Of a stretch of DNA of 64,000 nt, positions 13,569 to 24,519 are shown one piece after another (the stretch's first letter is position 1; each line of letters starts with the position of its first letter). The DNA is from Macrotis lagotis. Taxonomy: Eukaryota > Chordata > Mammalia > Peramelemorphia > Peramelidae. The DNA lies in NCBI RefSeq assembly GCF_037893015.1, contig NC_133664.1, positions 130,113,742-130,177,741 of the forward strand, given 5' to 3'. The position numbers and the translations under genes were made by a program. The notes beneath the pieces were generated by a model that did no database searches, was not told the DNA's origin, and worked only from the letters and a program-made list of their open reading frames with translations.

Positions 13569-13745
13569 AAAACATACAGAGACTTCCGATTACAAGGTGT
13601 ATTGGAGGGAACACTAAACAGCAAAACCTACGAAGCTCTTCACAGTCGCCTAACTGTGGAGGAGGCCACAGCCTCTGTTTCTGATGGAGGAGGACTTCAG
13701 GGTATTACAATGAAAGACAGTGATGAGGAAGAAGAAGAAGGATGA
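13569..13745 (+). CDS. CADPS2: CADPS2 terminal coding exon (C-terminus of CAPS2; rest of gene not in view)
   Basis: CADPS2 (CAPS2) is a calcium-dependent activator protein that primes dense-core vesicles for exocytosis in neurons and endocrine cells. This segment encodes only the last 58 residues and a TGA stop at 13743-13745. It opens after a strong acceptor, a long T/C tract ending TCTCCCAG at 13561-13568, in phase 0. The translation begins [18 protein letters not shown], passes through [12 protein letters not shown] and [19 protein letters not shown], and then stops. That tail, with its GGGLQGI motif and acidic end, is the conserved CAPS-family C-terminus as I recall it. The [11 protein letters not shown] version fits CADPS2 better than CADPS, which I recall ending in ISMKDSDEEDEEDD. 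FEZF1 follows 20 kb downstream on the same strand, as in human. Upstream exons are absent or unrecognised, so this is a partial gene. CADPS is the main alternative and is less likely given the neighbour. Confidence 0.92.
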   Translation, partial: KTYRDFRLQGVLEGTLNSKTYEALHSRLTVEEATASVSDGGGLQGITMKDSDEEEEEG

Positions 13746-14492
13746 GAGCAAGTAGATTCTTTATTAGTGTCTTAACATTGTTAATTTTGTAATTTGTCCT
13801 AGAAATTAAAGTTAGGGTTTTGACCACATATAAATAATTGTAATTCATTCCACTATTTTAAAAAAATGTCTATAGAAGCAGGGTTAAAAGGAAAAAATGC
13901 CAAGGATTTTGCAGGGTAATTTTATCCTCTTCCTATATAGCTTATCACAGAGCTGAGTTTTGCTCCCATTTGTGACTGAGACGTACCTTTCTTGAATTTG
14001 ACATTTATTTCTCTACATCCATCAAAGTGTGTCTTGTGCATAAAGCAGAAATATGTACCTCAAATTGTGACCAGAAGTCATTTATCACTGTGCCAATTAT
14101 TCAGTGCCCTTGTTAAATATGGTGTACCTTCTGATTTATGATTTCCATGTAAGTTTCCTGTTATGTGATTGATTTATCATGTTGTGATGTGTATTAAATG
14201 TTAACCCAGGTTCTTAGTGCTCTCAATTGGTATTCAACTATTTTTAGTGGACTAAAAGGACTGCTAAATCCACCTACAGATTAGACTACTTCATTGCCAT
14301 CTGTCTTCTCGAATTCTGTACATTCATATTGACAAGTGGAGATTCCAGAATGTGAGATAGGGGAGGTGTCATCAACACATCAAACTTCTCTTTCCTTGTG
14401 TAATGGCAGGAGCTCGCAGGCAATAAGTCATACAATGTATCATGACTACTTCTATATTTATCAAACTTTGTAAAGATTCAGAAAGAATTAAA
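13746..14492 (+). other. CADPS2: Probable CADPS2 3' UTR with candidate poly(A) signals
   Basis: Repeat-poor sequence directly after the stop. Candidate ATTAAA hexamers occur near 13804, near 14191 and at 14487-14492. The true cleavage site cannot be chosen from sequence, so the end given is the last hexamer in this stretch. Confidence 0.55.
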
Positions 14493-15400
14493 AGATGTTT
14501 TCAATATTTCAAACACCCCACTCATCTAGTTTCCTTTCGACTCAAATTAGGAACAGCATATACAATGTGAATGAATGAATGTGTTTGATATCATACTTTT
14601 TGTTAGGAAGAAAACATTTGCTAAAGACTTATGTGAAAATTTTAAATAACCTTAATTTATCTGTGTTTTGAAATTTTCCTTTCACAACCCTGAAATATAG
14701 GGTCTTCCAAAAGTCTTAGTGCAGTTCAAAGATGACTTTTGAGACAACTTTTATATAATCATAGAATTTCAACTTGGTTATATATAACTTGGTTCAGTCA
14801 TTTTACAGAAGAGGAAACTGAAACAACAGTTACTATAAGGGGCCTCCAGAGGTAACTGGGATCACTTTGGGAGAGAGTCCATTGTTAAAATTTTAGTGTT
14901 AAGATTTACACCTCAGAATCAACAAATCAAGGATTGATCTGGGCTTCATTTTGTTGATTGTCTGGACATAAGAAAATGTTAATAATGCGGATTAAATTTA
15001 CAAGTATGTCTTTAGGCTTTTTTTTTAATTATTAGGAGATTGTAGTTTAACTTTCACCAGTACAGCCCAAATTACAAGGCTAAGATTAGAACCCGGCTCT
15101 CCTGAGTTTTGTGGGGTTTTTTTAAATCAGTCTCATGGTACTCTGCCTCATATATTCGAGTGTGGCAAGAGGGGACATTAGGTCACATGTGAATTCTGTC
15201 TTACCTTTGACAAAACACTCAATCTTGATGGATCTATAAAAAAAGATATTGAATGAGATATTCTTTAAAGTGCCTTCTAACCCGAACACCGCAGTAGTAG
15301 GGATTAACAAATGTGCCTATTTCTTTTTTTAGGAAAAGAGAAAAAAGTAGGATACAAATATAAAATTGGGTGAGACGTTCCTTGAAAACTTAATCAAATT
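14493..15400. other. Downstream intergenic sequence with a possible mariner-like end
   Basis: At 14700-14724 the text 'gggtcttccaaaagtcttag' resembles the terminal text of Tc1/mariner-type elements as I remember it, but no partner inverted repeat or transposase remnant was found. Around 14800 there is a short MIR-like piece ('ttacagaagaggaaactgaaac'). Otherwise nothing is recognised. Confidence 0.3.
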
Positions 15401-15404
15401 CCCT

Positions 15405-15545
15405 TTTTTTTTCAAATAAGAAAACTGAGGCCCAGAAAAGTTAAGTGGCTTGGCCAAGGTCTCCCAGACCAAAGTCAGAGCAGAACTTGAATCAAGGTGT
15501 TCAAGCACGCAATTTAGAATTCTTTTCACTGCTCCATTCCACACA
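15405..15545 (-). repeat. MIR SINE
   Basis: Reverse MIR core: 'aagaaaactgaggcccagaaaagttaagtggcttggccaaggtc', followed by 'gcagaacttgaatcaaggt' and 'tcactgctcc'. Confidence 0.7.
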
Positions 15546-15845
15546 TTTAGGTGAATAAGGAGAAAACAACCTAGCTACACGCTTATCTAGAAAATGAATG
15601 AGTTTGTTTAAATGACAAAACAGGGAGAGAGAAAAGAGAAGCAGAATGGGCTTTGTAAAGAAAAATAATATTAATGCCTATTCAGAAGAGAAGAAAGAAA
15701 CACAAAGGGCCTAATGTAAAGTTGTGGGGATCCAGCTGTGGCTTACATTCTGCTTTCAAGGATTTTTCCTCTTGAAGTCCCAGGAGTTTTCTTTCCCTAC
15801 CCCAGATAAAGCAGGAAAAGAGATCTCCTGATGTTGAGAAGAGGC

Positions 15846-15874
15846 GGGGGGGGGGGGGGGGGGGGGGGGGGGGG
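15846..15874 (+). repeat. Poly-G run of 29
   Basis: 29 consecutive G on the + strand. Such runs can fold into G-quadruplexes and are error-prone in sequencing, so the exact length is uncertain. Confidence 0.9.
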
Positions 15875-16680
15875 AGGAGAACAGGGGAAGGGAAAAGGTG
15901 GTGTCCAAGGACCAAGTGGGAAAGGGGTTTATAGTTTCTCCTCAAACCTGAGAGCAAGGGGTGGGGGTGGGGGTATGGAGAAAGTCCCAAATCACTCCTT
16001 CCTTTTTCCTCTTAGCTCTTTGGTACTCAACGGAGAAACGCTTTTAACGAAGTCTCGGAAAGGTAACAAAAGTCCCTTTCTGTTAGGCTCCTGAAGTGAA
16101 AGAAATCTGCTGAAAGATGAAATCCTAGTAAGTTCGGTGTGGCTCAGGTCCTTGGGGTCCCAGTGGAGGGCTCCCACTCTGACCCCAAAGACCCCCTCCG
16201 CATCTGGGACCCTGGACAGTGCACAGCGCCTTGCACTGGACCAGCTTGGCTGCACTCGTTGGTACAAAGGCCAGCCAAGACACCTGAGACTCGAGTGGAG
16301 CTTCAGGAACTTGGATTACAACGAAGAAGACCTGAGAAGGGGGAGCGAGCTAAGGGAAGCGGGGCAGAATTTCTTTGTTATTAAACATTCCCCACTTCTC
16401 TGCTTATTGAATGGTCTGGAAAGATCGATTTCCCTAAAAGACGTTTGCTCACCACTGACCCAGGGCTGAATGTCTCTGAGAGCGTCTCCAGAAATTCCAA
16501 AGCAACACTCCCAAAGAAGCCCTCAGTTACCTCCATCCACACTGCACCCCTTTCCCTCTCCTCCTTTGCTCTAACCCCTGAGGAACTCGGGATACGGGAA
16601 TCTTGATAGGGAGAGTTGGAGAATCTATAAAGGGAGCATCGGCCCTGTGTTCCAGGGCTGAACTTGAGTGAGGCCATAAA
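15875..16680 (+). promoter_or_regulatory. Locally CpG-enriched unique patch with exon-like segment
   Basis: Compared with the AT-rich surroundings, 15990-16640 carries noticeably more CpG and few repeats. A 47-bp segment at 16016-16062 is bounded by a pyrimidine tract plus TTAG acceptor and a GTAACA donor. No protein is recognised; overlapping open frames on both strands up to 110 codons look like by-products of higher GC. It may be a regulatory element or an exon of a non-coding transcript between CADPS2 and FEZF1. Confidence 0.3.
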
Positions 16681-17222
16681 TCATAAGATGCTAGAATTAG
16701 AAGACATTCTACCTCTCATTTGAACCTTTTTACATGTGGAGATACAGAGACCTATACAAGGGAACTTACTAGCTCTTCCTAGGAACTTGTAAACTTTAAC
16801 TAAAAAATTAAAATTGCAGAATATCTCCATCTTTCCTCATGCCAGACAGATGCTCAGACCACCCCCCCACACACACAAAATCACTTAAACGAAAAATTGT
16901 AAAGTTCTTATTGTGCTAAATGCTCCAATATAAGAAACGGGGGAGACAGGAAAGGAATAAAGTTTAGATTTTTTTAAAAAAAATTGTCCCTGGCCTCAAG
17001 GACCTCGGTCTAATAGGGGGATTTAGCATTTACACTGCTTCTTTTACTTAACAAAGTTATAGTTTCATGAGTGTGGCTACTCACCCATCACCATACAGTC
17101 GGACACTAGAGACCTTCCTGCTTGGTAGTCCCTTCAGAAGCTTATGCTTATGGGGCATGGCCTTGAAGAAGTTAATACCTCCATACCAGATGAAGAAGCA
17201 CTGAAGAAAGATTTCAGTAGAT

Positions 17223-17252
17223 TTCTGTACTCCACAGTAGTGGAGTACAGAA
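17223..17252. repeat. Perfect 13-bp inverted repeat with 4-bp loop
   Basis: Arm TTCTGTACTCCAC at 17223-17235, spacer AGTA, arm GTGGAGTACAGAA at 17240-17252. It can form a 13-bp stem as DNA cruciform or RNA hairpin. It is too short for a pre-miRNA. Confidence 0.9.
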
Positions 17253-17299
17253 CAAGGGGGAGTCAAACCAGGTGTCAAATGAGGCAGCCCGGGATAGTG

Positions 17300-17500
17300 A
17301 ATGGAGAGGTGGAGTCAGGAAAACCTGTTTTCTAGTCTTGTCTGGGACTTCTAGCTGTGGGACCTAGATAAATCATTTAAATTCAGACTCAGTTTCCTCA
17401 GCTGTAAATTAGGGATGATCATGATAGTACCTACCACAGAAGGTTGTGAAAAGGAAATGATATAAATTGAAAAGCATTTTGCAAACCCTAAAATGGGGAG
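17300..17500 (+). repeat. MIR SINE
   Basis: Plus-oriented: 'ggagtcaggaaaacctgttttc', 'ctgtgggacctagataaatc', 'agtttcctcagctgtaaat', then 'gaaaagcattttgcaaaccct'. Confidence 0.7.
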
Positions 17501-17877
17501 GGTAAGTACAGATCTTTAGTGCATTGAAGATGTGGAATAGTTGAGTTGACCTTCAAGGAGCAGAGCTCCAACAGAAAGAGGAAGAGTGGGGAAAGTTCTC
17601 CAAGAAGAAGGAATAGCCTGAGCACAAGCCTACAGGTGGGGAAGAAACAGGGTACAAGCTCAGGATCAAGTAGAGGCCAGCATATCTGGAGCATGGTTAG
17701 TGAAAGAACTTGAACTACTCCTAGACTGAAGTTCATAGCAACAAAGAATTTCTATCCCCATAACTGGGAGGTGGGCGAGAGTGGTGGAATCATTTTATTT
17801 TTCCAATTAAAGTCTTCTTGAGTATCATTTAAAGGTCTTGAATTTCATGTCCCAGATTCTTTACTATACATGGCAGC
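17501..17877. other. Intergenic, nothing recognised
   Basis: Short open frames only. Part of the text (17620-17700) resembles reversed L2 ('aggagcagagctccaac', 'ctggagcatgg'), but it is too diverged to call. Confidence 0.3.
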
Positions 17878-17894
17878 GGGGGGGGGGGGGGGGG
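17878..17894 (+). repeat. Poly-G run of 17
   Basis: 17 consecutive G, bounded by 'ggcagc' and 'atataaaag'. Confidence 0.9.
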
Positions 17895-18099
17895 ATATAA
17901 AAGGGAGAGTTAAGGAGGGGAAAGAAATTAGAGTCTTAAAGCTAAGAAATGTGAGCAGAGGACAATGATTTCAGCCCCATTGAATGTACCTTGTGGGACA
18001 GTCAACAGAAAATCTGCAGTTAGTCTCTGAGAATTCTTGATATCCCACCAAGGATTCTGATTTGTTTCCTATCCCCAGAGCCTAGAGCAAGGGTAAAGA

Positions 18100-18220
18100 T
18101 GAGATCTAGAAGACCACCCCATCCAATCCCCTCATTTTTCAGATAAGAAACATGAGAAGCATCATTAAAGTTTCAATTCCAAAGACCTTGAACCTGTCAT
18201 AGGATTCCAGAGTCAGTACT
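18100..18220 (-). repeat. MIR SINE fragment
   Basis: Reverse-oriented piece: 'cctcatttttcagataagaaacatgag' then 'tccagagtcagtac'. Weak. Confidence 0.4.
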
Positions 18221-18264
18221 TTTTTTTTTCTCTCTTACCAGGATACCTAGTAAAATGTCTATTT

Positions 18265-18515
18265 GGGGCAGCTAAGTGGTGCAGTGCCAAGCCTGGGGCT
18301 AGGAAGACCTGGGTTCAAATCTAGCCTCAGCTACTTACTAGGTGTGTCACTAGGTAAGTCACTTAACCCTGTTTGCCTCAGATTCTTCATCTGTTAAATG
18401 AGCTGGAGAAGAAAATGGCATGCCACTTCAGTATCTTTGACCAAGGCAACCTTAAATGGGGTCATGAAGAGTTAGACAAGACTGAAACAATTCAACAGCA
18501 ACAACTGTGTTTAGT
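18265..18515 (+). mobile_element. MAR1-type SINE with RTE/BovB-like tail, near full length
   Basis: Head GGGGCAGCTAAGTGGTGCAG at 18266, then 'gttcaaatctagcctcag', 'ggtaagtcacttaaccctg', 'gagctggagaagaaaatggc'. It ends in 'ggggtcatgaagagttagacaagactgaaacaattcaacagcaaca', that is, the RTE-type 3' end near 18459-18506. Same family as the minus copy at 7408-7662. Confidence 0.8.
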
Positions 18516-18599
18516 TTTCCTGGACCCTTCTAAAAATCAATCTAAGAATGAGTGACAACACATCAAAAACAACTTTTGTTGCTGTGATGAATTTTAGTT

Positions 18600-18790
18600 C
18601 TTGACACTACCTCCACTAAAACATACATATGCATACTCATACATCTATCTGTCTATCTATCTATATATCTATCTGTCTATCACACACATATATCATTTAT
18701 ATAATCACATGTGGTACATGAATATTTTTATATGTGTGTGTATACATAGACACAAAATATATATACATACATGAGTGTATATACTTATCT
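18600..18790. repeat. TATC/CATA-rich imperfect microsatellite
   Basis: Imperfect runs of tctatctatctg, acatatat and tgtgtgtatacat units. Simple sequence, no coding content. Confidence 0.7.
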
Positions 18791-19152
18791 ATGCTCAGTA
18801 CTGAATCATCCAATGCAAATCTTGACTAGTTTTTCTAGGTCCTCCAGAGAGGATTTATGCAAAAGAATGGAATTTCTGGGGTATCAGGACCACAAAAACT
18901 GTCTATCCATTAGCCAACCCATCCCTCCCCCTATCCCAAATCCTTTTCAATTCTTATTAGTACTTGATTTTTGTACAAGTGATAAATGGTAATATATCTT
19001 CAGCCTGTTTACATTCACCATGAATATTTCTATTGATGAAAAGAGAACCAACTGGCTTGTCCAGTTGATTTTCTATGAGGGACCATGCATTTCCAGAAAC
19101 AAAATGAACTGAGAGGACTAGAGATTATACTCAGATAAAAATAATAGGCAAC

Positions 19153-19302
19153 GGGGGTGGCTAGGTGGTGAAGTGGAAGTCAGGAAAATGTGGATTCAAA
19201 TCTGGCTGGTCTCAGACACTTAATAATTACCTAGTTGTGTGGCCTTGGGCAAGTCACTTAACCCCATTGCCTTGAAAAAAACCTTAATTAATAATAATAA
19301 TA
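19153..19302 (+). mobile_element. Marsupial tRNA-headed SINE with imperfect TSD
   Basis: Plus-oriented with internal deletion in the head ('ggtggctaggtggtgaagtgg'). It then runs through 'cagacacttaataattacctag' and 'cccattgccttg'. It is flanked by near-identical 13-bp repeats aataataggcaac / aataatagacaac, with one mismatch. Confidence 0.75.
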
Positions 19303-19349
19303 ATAATAGACAACACATATATTTCTTTAAAATGTGCTAAGCACTTTAG

Positions 19350-19900
19350 TCACAATTAATAAGCATTTATTAATCACTTGTTAGATGCCAGCCACTGTGC
19401 TAAGTATTGGAGTTACAAAAAAAGGCAAAAGATATCCCTGTTCTCAAGGAATTCACCATCTGATGGGGAAGACATAAAAACAACAGTATACGAACAAGGT
19501 ATATACCGGATAAATTGGAAACAAAGAGGGAAGACACTAATGTTGAGGGATCAGAAAAGGTTTCTTGTAAATGGAGAAGGTAAGATTTTTGGCTTGAGCA
19601 AAGACAGGAGGTAAAGATGGAGAGCATTCCAGGCAGGAAGAAAGCCATTGAAAATGCTTAGAGTTTGGCATTAGATTGTCTTTTGTGAGGAACAGCCAGG
19701 AGACCAATGTTCCCATATCACAAAGTATATGATGGGGAGGGAGGAATAATGTGTAGAAGGATGAAAAGCTAAAAGGGGGCTATGTAATGGAGAGATTTGA
19801 ATGCTATACAGAATACATTATATTTTATTCTCTAGATTAGAGAGAACCACTGGAGTTTAGTGATTGAAGGAGTAAGATTGTTACCATTTAAAGTGGCAAA
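19350..19900 (-). repeat. L2 LINE 3' region, about 550 bp
   Basis: Reverse-complement L2 in order: 'aagcatttattaatcacttg', 'gccactgtgctaagtattgg', 'tctcaaggaattcaccatctgatgggg', 'gagagcattccaggca', 'gagagaaccactggagtttag'. Short open frames within it are by-products. Confidence 0.7.
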
Positions 19901-19959
19901 TTAATCATTTGACAGGTGGAGAAAAACTCCAGGTAGGAAAAACTTTACATATATCATTT

Positions 19960-20110
19960 ATCATATCTTTCCCTGTTTTAGAGATGAGGAAATTGAGACT
20001 GAGAAAGATTATATGACTTATTCAGGGAATTATAGCTAGTAAATATATGGGGAGGAACTCAAATAGTCTTTCTGATTCTAATTAGAGCAATTCATCTACT
20101 CATATACCTA
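19960..20110 (-). repeat. MIR SINE fragment
   Basis: Reverse MIR: 'gttttagagatgaggaaattgagactgagaaag', then 'gggaattatagctagtaaat', 'gaggaactcaaatag'. Confidence 0.55.
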
Positions 20111-20880
20111 GTTGCCTCTCAAGACCCTTTATTTTTATTGGGATCACAGACTATGCTCTTTTTAAATTACAAAAATAATAATAATACTTGTGAGAGTTAA
20201 AGGTGTTTCTCTAACAAGGTACCATATGATATAATTATGCAAAGGTAGCTACAACCAAAGATTATTCAATCAACTAACCAAAAAGCATTTATTAAATACC
20301 TGCTGTGTTCTAGAGACAACTTTGTTCAGTCACCCCAGAATATTAACTTCTAGTCAAGTATAAAATAGAAAAAGAGAAATGTCCTTAACAAAGGTGGTTA
20401 ATAATGGTATAGATATCCAACAGAGTCCAAATGTAAGTGCAAATCAATCGTAACTGGTGGGGATCTCTAGATGCTCCTGTTTGGAGATGGATAGTGAGCT
20501 CTGACTCAAACCCCAGTACTCCAGAGAATGAAGCAATGGCCACTCAAATGAGATTAACCTAGCAACCCACTCTGGGGGAAAATCAAGTAGATGAACTATG
20601 TGGATGATTCAAATTGACATGAAATTTGATGGGAAGTCCCTTAAACTGTTCATTAGTACATTTATATAGAACAAATGGACAATGAGATAGGACCAGGAGA
20701 AAGATCTGAAGCACATCTGGATAACTGTACAGTAATCTTTACTATCCCAAGCTGCTTGCTGACATAAAAGTCTATCTTTTTAAACAGCAATATTTTCCAA
20801 ATTTTGCCGTATGGCTGCTAATCCCAAATTCCCATAATCTTAGAAACATAAAAAGTATAGGTGACTCATAAGGCAAAAAT
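20111..20880. other. Intergenic, little recognised
   Basis: A short reversed L2 3'-end piece may lie at 20262-20325 ('aaaaagcatttattaaatacctgctgtg'). Otherwise no exon, RNA gene or repeat is supported. Confidence 0.35.
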
Positions 20881-20889
20881 AATTTTAAA

Positions 20890-21065
20890 TTCTTAACATC
20901 TGCATTTATTTGACAAAGTACTTCCATATAACTTTGTCCCATTTGATTCTCACAAGGACCCCAATTGATACAGAAAAGGTTGAGATTATTATCCTTTTAC
21001 AGTTGAGAAAAATGACCCTCTAAAGGTTAATTTACGTGCCCCAAATCACACCACTGAATTAGTAG
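20890..21065 (-). repeat. MIR SINE fragment
   Basis: Reverse MIR including 'ttgattctcacaaggacccc', 'attatccttttacagttgagaaa' and 'tgccccaaatcacacc'. Confidence 0.5.
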
Positions 21066-21615
21066 ACTATTATTTTAAGAGAACAGATTTTTTAAGTGGT
21101 GTGATTGCAACAAAATGATTATGGTGTCCAGAAAGCTTCATAAGAAAATACATTTCCTCTCCTAAAAGGAACTTTGTCAAGGATTTCCTGGGAAAGAACA
21201 CTAACTTCCAGACCTAGATTGTTAAAGCACTGGTGGAAGTAAGTGTTGAATGGCCCGAAGGAGGGTGTATGGGGATATTAATAAAAACCGATTATGCTCA
21301 CCAGAATTCAATTCTAAGTGATCTTTCCAACACCCACCACCATGTTCAAGGGCCGTTAAATAATCAATCTTTGCTATTCTAAATCGTGGTCTCACCGGCG
21401 GTAATCCAGTATCTAATCTGGAAAGTCTTATCTACTAATAAAAATATAATGAAAGTCATATTCAGTTAGCCAAGAGAGGAAAAGGAATAGAGACTAATCG
21501 CGGGTTAAGGAGAAAAATATTATCTTTTGCTTCCGGCTCTCAGAAAGAAGCTGTCCTAAAAATAAAGGGATTTAGGGATAGGTAGAGGCAAAAAGAAGAA
21601 GAAAAGAAAGGAGAG

Positions 21616-21638
21616 GAAAGAAAGAAAGAAAGAAAGAA

Positions 21639-21716
<78 letters not shown>
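21616..21716 (+). repeat. (GAAA)n-(GA)n polypurine microsatellite
   Basis: About 25 bp of GAAA units lead into about 70 bp of uninterrupted GA. All-purine mirror-symmetric DNA of this kind can adopt triplex (H-DNA) structure. Confidence 0.95.
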
Positions 21717-21718
<2 letters not shown>

Positions 21719-21968
21719 ACTATTTGGAAAGCTTCTTTTGGTGTATCATCGATATACTGTTGTCTAGGTATCATGAAAAGAAAAAAGGGAAGGATCTTGA
21801 ACCTGTTTGGGTAACCTCGAATTAAGGAGAAAGCTCCTTTCCGACTTGTTCGTTAAAACGTTTTATTACTTAAAAGATCAAGGGGGAAGAAAACTTTGGC
21901 TAGAAATCAGGTTGTTTTGTCCCCTCATTCTTGTTTTCTTGTTTCAGTGTAGTGCAGGTTTGGGGGAG

Positions 21969-21970
<2 letters not shown>

Positions 21971-22034
<64 letters not shown>
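21971..22034 (+). repeat. (GA)n polypurine microsatellite
   Basis: About 32 GA units. It lies 255 bp after the previous GA tract and in the same orientation. Confidence 0.95.
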
Positions 22035-22038
<4 letters not shown>

Positions 22039-22393
22039 CTGAAAAGTGCACTGAGATTTAAAAAAATCGTCCGCACTGAAATACGGCCGCTTCCCAAGGG
22101 CTCCAAAGCACTGACTAGGAGCTACTGAATAAACGAAAACTATGCAGGCGTCTCGTTGTGAGCTACAGTTTGAAAGACGCTGGCAGAAGAATAGACTGAG
22201 CAAGAAATTGCTCCAGTAATTAGGCTGCCAAATACTTTGTGCAACTCATCTGAGGGCCTAAACAGCACAGGCTGCTGAGCTGAGGCTTCCTGGATCTCAA
22301 CTCGGCCAGGACCTTTCCTTGTGTCGGAATGCCAGAAGGAGAGTTTGTGCTTGGACTGAGTTTGGGGCAGGAGTTAGGAAAGGGACCAGAGCC

Positions 22394-22430
22394 GGGGCAG
22401 GGGCAGGGGCAGGAGCAGGAGCAGAGGCAG
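22394..22430 (+). repeat. Short GGGGCA/GGAGCA hexamer tract
   Basis: Three GGGGCA units, two GGAGCA and one GAGGCA in register. The GGGG runs at 22394, 22400 and 22406 make a partial G-quadruplex-type motif. Confidence 0.8.
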
Positions 22431-22631
22431 ACACTACTTCAGTGGAAAAAGCTAAACTATGAACAGCTAAAAAAGTGAACTAGAAAATATCAAGTTCCCG
22501 CACCTTTAGCTGGCACAACTTTTTAACTCTTCTAGGCTCCCCTTTGCCACATCCTTTTTTGTATCAATGTATTGTTTTTTGTTTGTTTGTTTGGGTTTTT
22601 CTTTTTCTATCCCTTCGAAATTGCCTTTCAG

Positions 22632-23165
22632 GATTATTGTGGGGCTATGGCAGACACGCTGGGGACTGATGGATTTGCAAGACGGGTCTGTACAGAGAGG
22701 ACCCGGGCTACTTCAGCGTCTCTCATTGCTTCTTGACTTGACTGATTTCCGAGGGCTAGATGCGCAAAAAGAAGTTCAGGGTTTGTCTTCTGATCAAAAT
22801 GTTCCCCAAACCATTCCGTTTTCTCTGTTCACGGGTGCTATTACTGCAGGCCTCCAAGGTAATCTTGAATTCGTGACACCTGAAGTATCATCGAGTAAGG
22901 AAGTGGGGTTGGAAACCAACTCAGAAGTGGCCAGAATCGGCAGCTTTTCGTTTCCCTATGACCAAGGAAAGAATCCAGAGGAAAGGGTTGCTTTGATTCG
23001 GTTCTCACTACCACCTCACCTTCCCCTGCTCAGCTCCCACCCTTCCCCTCCCCCCACATACCGCTAATAAAGGAGGTCATCTTGTCTGTGAGCAAAGCTG
23101 GAAAGGGGTCTTCTAAACATGGGTATATTTGGTGAGAAATAAAACTTTGCTGATGTTAAATTTGT
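22632..23165 (+). ncRNA. Candidate terminal exon of an unannotated transcript
   Basis: A strong acceptor (T/C tract at about 22590-22615 and TTGCCTTTCAG ending at 22631) opens a repeat-free, moderately CpG-rich segment. AATAAA occurs near 23067 and near 23139; the second is followed by a GT-rich stretch (about 23160-23185), as expected of a cleavage signal. A GTAATC donor at 22859 would alternatively give an internal exon of 227 bp. A continuous open frame covers 22567-23067 (166 codons if counted from an ATG upstream of the acceptor), but I recognise no domain and do not call it protein-coding. It may belong to a non-coding transcript in the CADPS2-FEZF1 interval. Confidence 0.3.
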
Positions 23166-24519
23166 TCTTGTTTTGTTCGTTTTAAAGTTAAAGTGCCAAG
23201 CATAACTTGGGAAAGGAGGTTGGGAGAAGGGGGAGTATTAGAGTTTCATTCTAAAGAGAGAGAGGGGGGACCATGGATACATTTCAAAGGTCCTCCCCGC
23301 CAAAAAAAACCCCACAACTTTATATTTTCAACTAACTTCTAAGTGATAATGGAGCATTTTTTACATTATTAATGTGAACAGTAAAATATTATTCTGAGAA
23401 CTCCAGTTGATAGGGTTCCATTCGATTGTCAAAAGAGTCACTGACACAATACATAAATTAAGAATCATACAAAATGTCAAAGACGTTGATCTCAAAAGGC
23501 AAATGAGAAACCTAGGGAGAGAGGGAAAATTTGGGGAGAGGTATCAAAAGGGAGGTTGCTTGCAATGTCACTGTTGTTAAGGACTTAGTCACTTTTGGAA
23601 TTCTACTTTCCCATTGTTTTGTTGTTTTAAACACAATCTGCTATGGAAAGGGAACTCGTTCTTCTATTTATGCTACATGTACTAATTGGTATTGTTAAAA
23701 TAAAAATTTTCCTATTGCTTTTGAAAACTAAAGATATTCAGAAATGGAGCCAGTTTTAAGGATTCTGTAACTTTTCATCTAAATTCATTTAAATCTGATT
23801 TATAGTCGGTTTGATAAATATGAATGAATTATTGGCAAACTTATAGAGGCAAGGGGAAAATATACAAATCAAGTAGGCAACTCAAGTCTTAGTAAATCCT
23901 CAAAGAATCAGGGTATTTTGGGGAATTCTAAGACCCTAAAAAAGAGATCCTCCTTACTTGTATATATTAATATTTTCATATTGAAGCATGAAACTAGAAA
24001 CTTGTGACTGCACAACTCTTTAGTCAAACTACATAATACCTTTGAGAAAAAATGTTTTAAGAGATAATGCACACATTTTCTCCTTGTTTTGTTTTCGAAT
24101 TCCTTTTAAACTGACTTCCTGATTCATGATTTGATAGTCCCACTATAAAGAACTACTAGAGACAGAAGATAATTGCATGATTTGAGACCCTATCCCACCC
24201 CCCTTCAAAGAGAATTCATTCCCCTAAATGTGACCTCAATTTTCCATTTAGATTATAAACATCTTCATGACATCATCATCATCTATTCATGCTTATGTGG
24301 GACCCATGAATTGAACTCATTCTTCAATCTATCAAAAATCTATATTCCCAAACTTGGGAACAGGGTGTTATTGGACAAGTCTGGCATCGGAAGTCCTCAT
24401 CTATTTTGTTTATATTACTCATTTTGGAAGAAGGAAGATGGGTAAAACAAAACAAAACAAAACAGAAAAGCCTGGCCATATCTGGAGTCACTATGAGGGT
24501 ATAAGTCTCCTAACTTTCC
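23166..24519. other. Intergenic unique sequence, nothing recognised
   Basis: AT-rich, repeat-poor, without supported exons or motifs. Confidence 0.35.
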
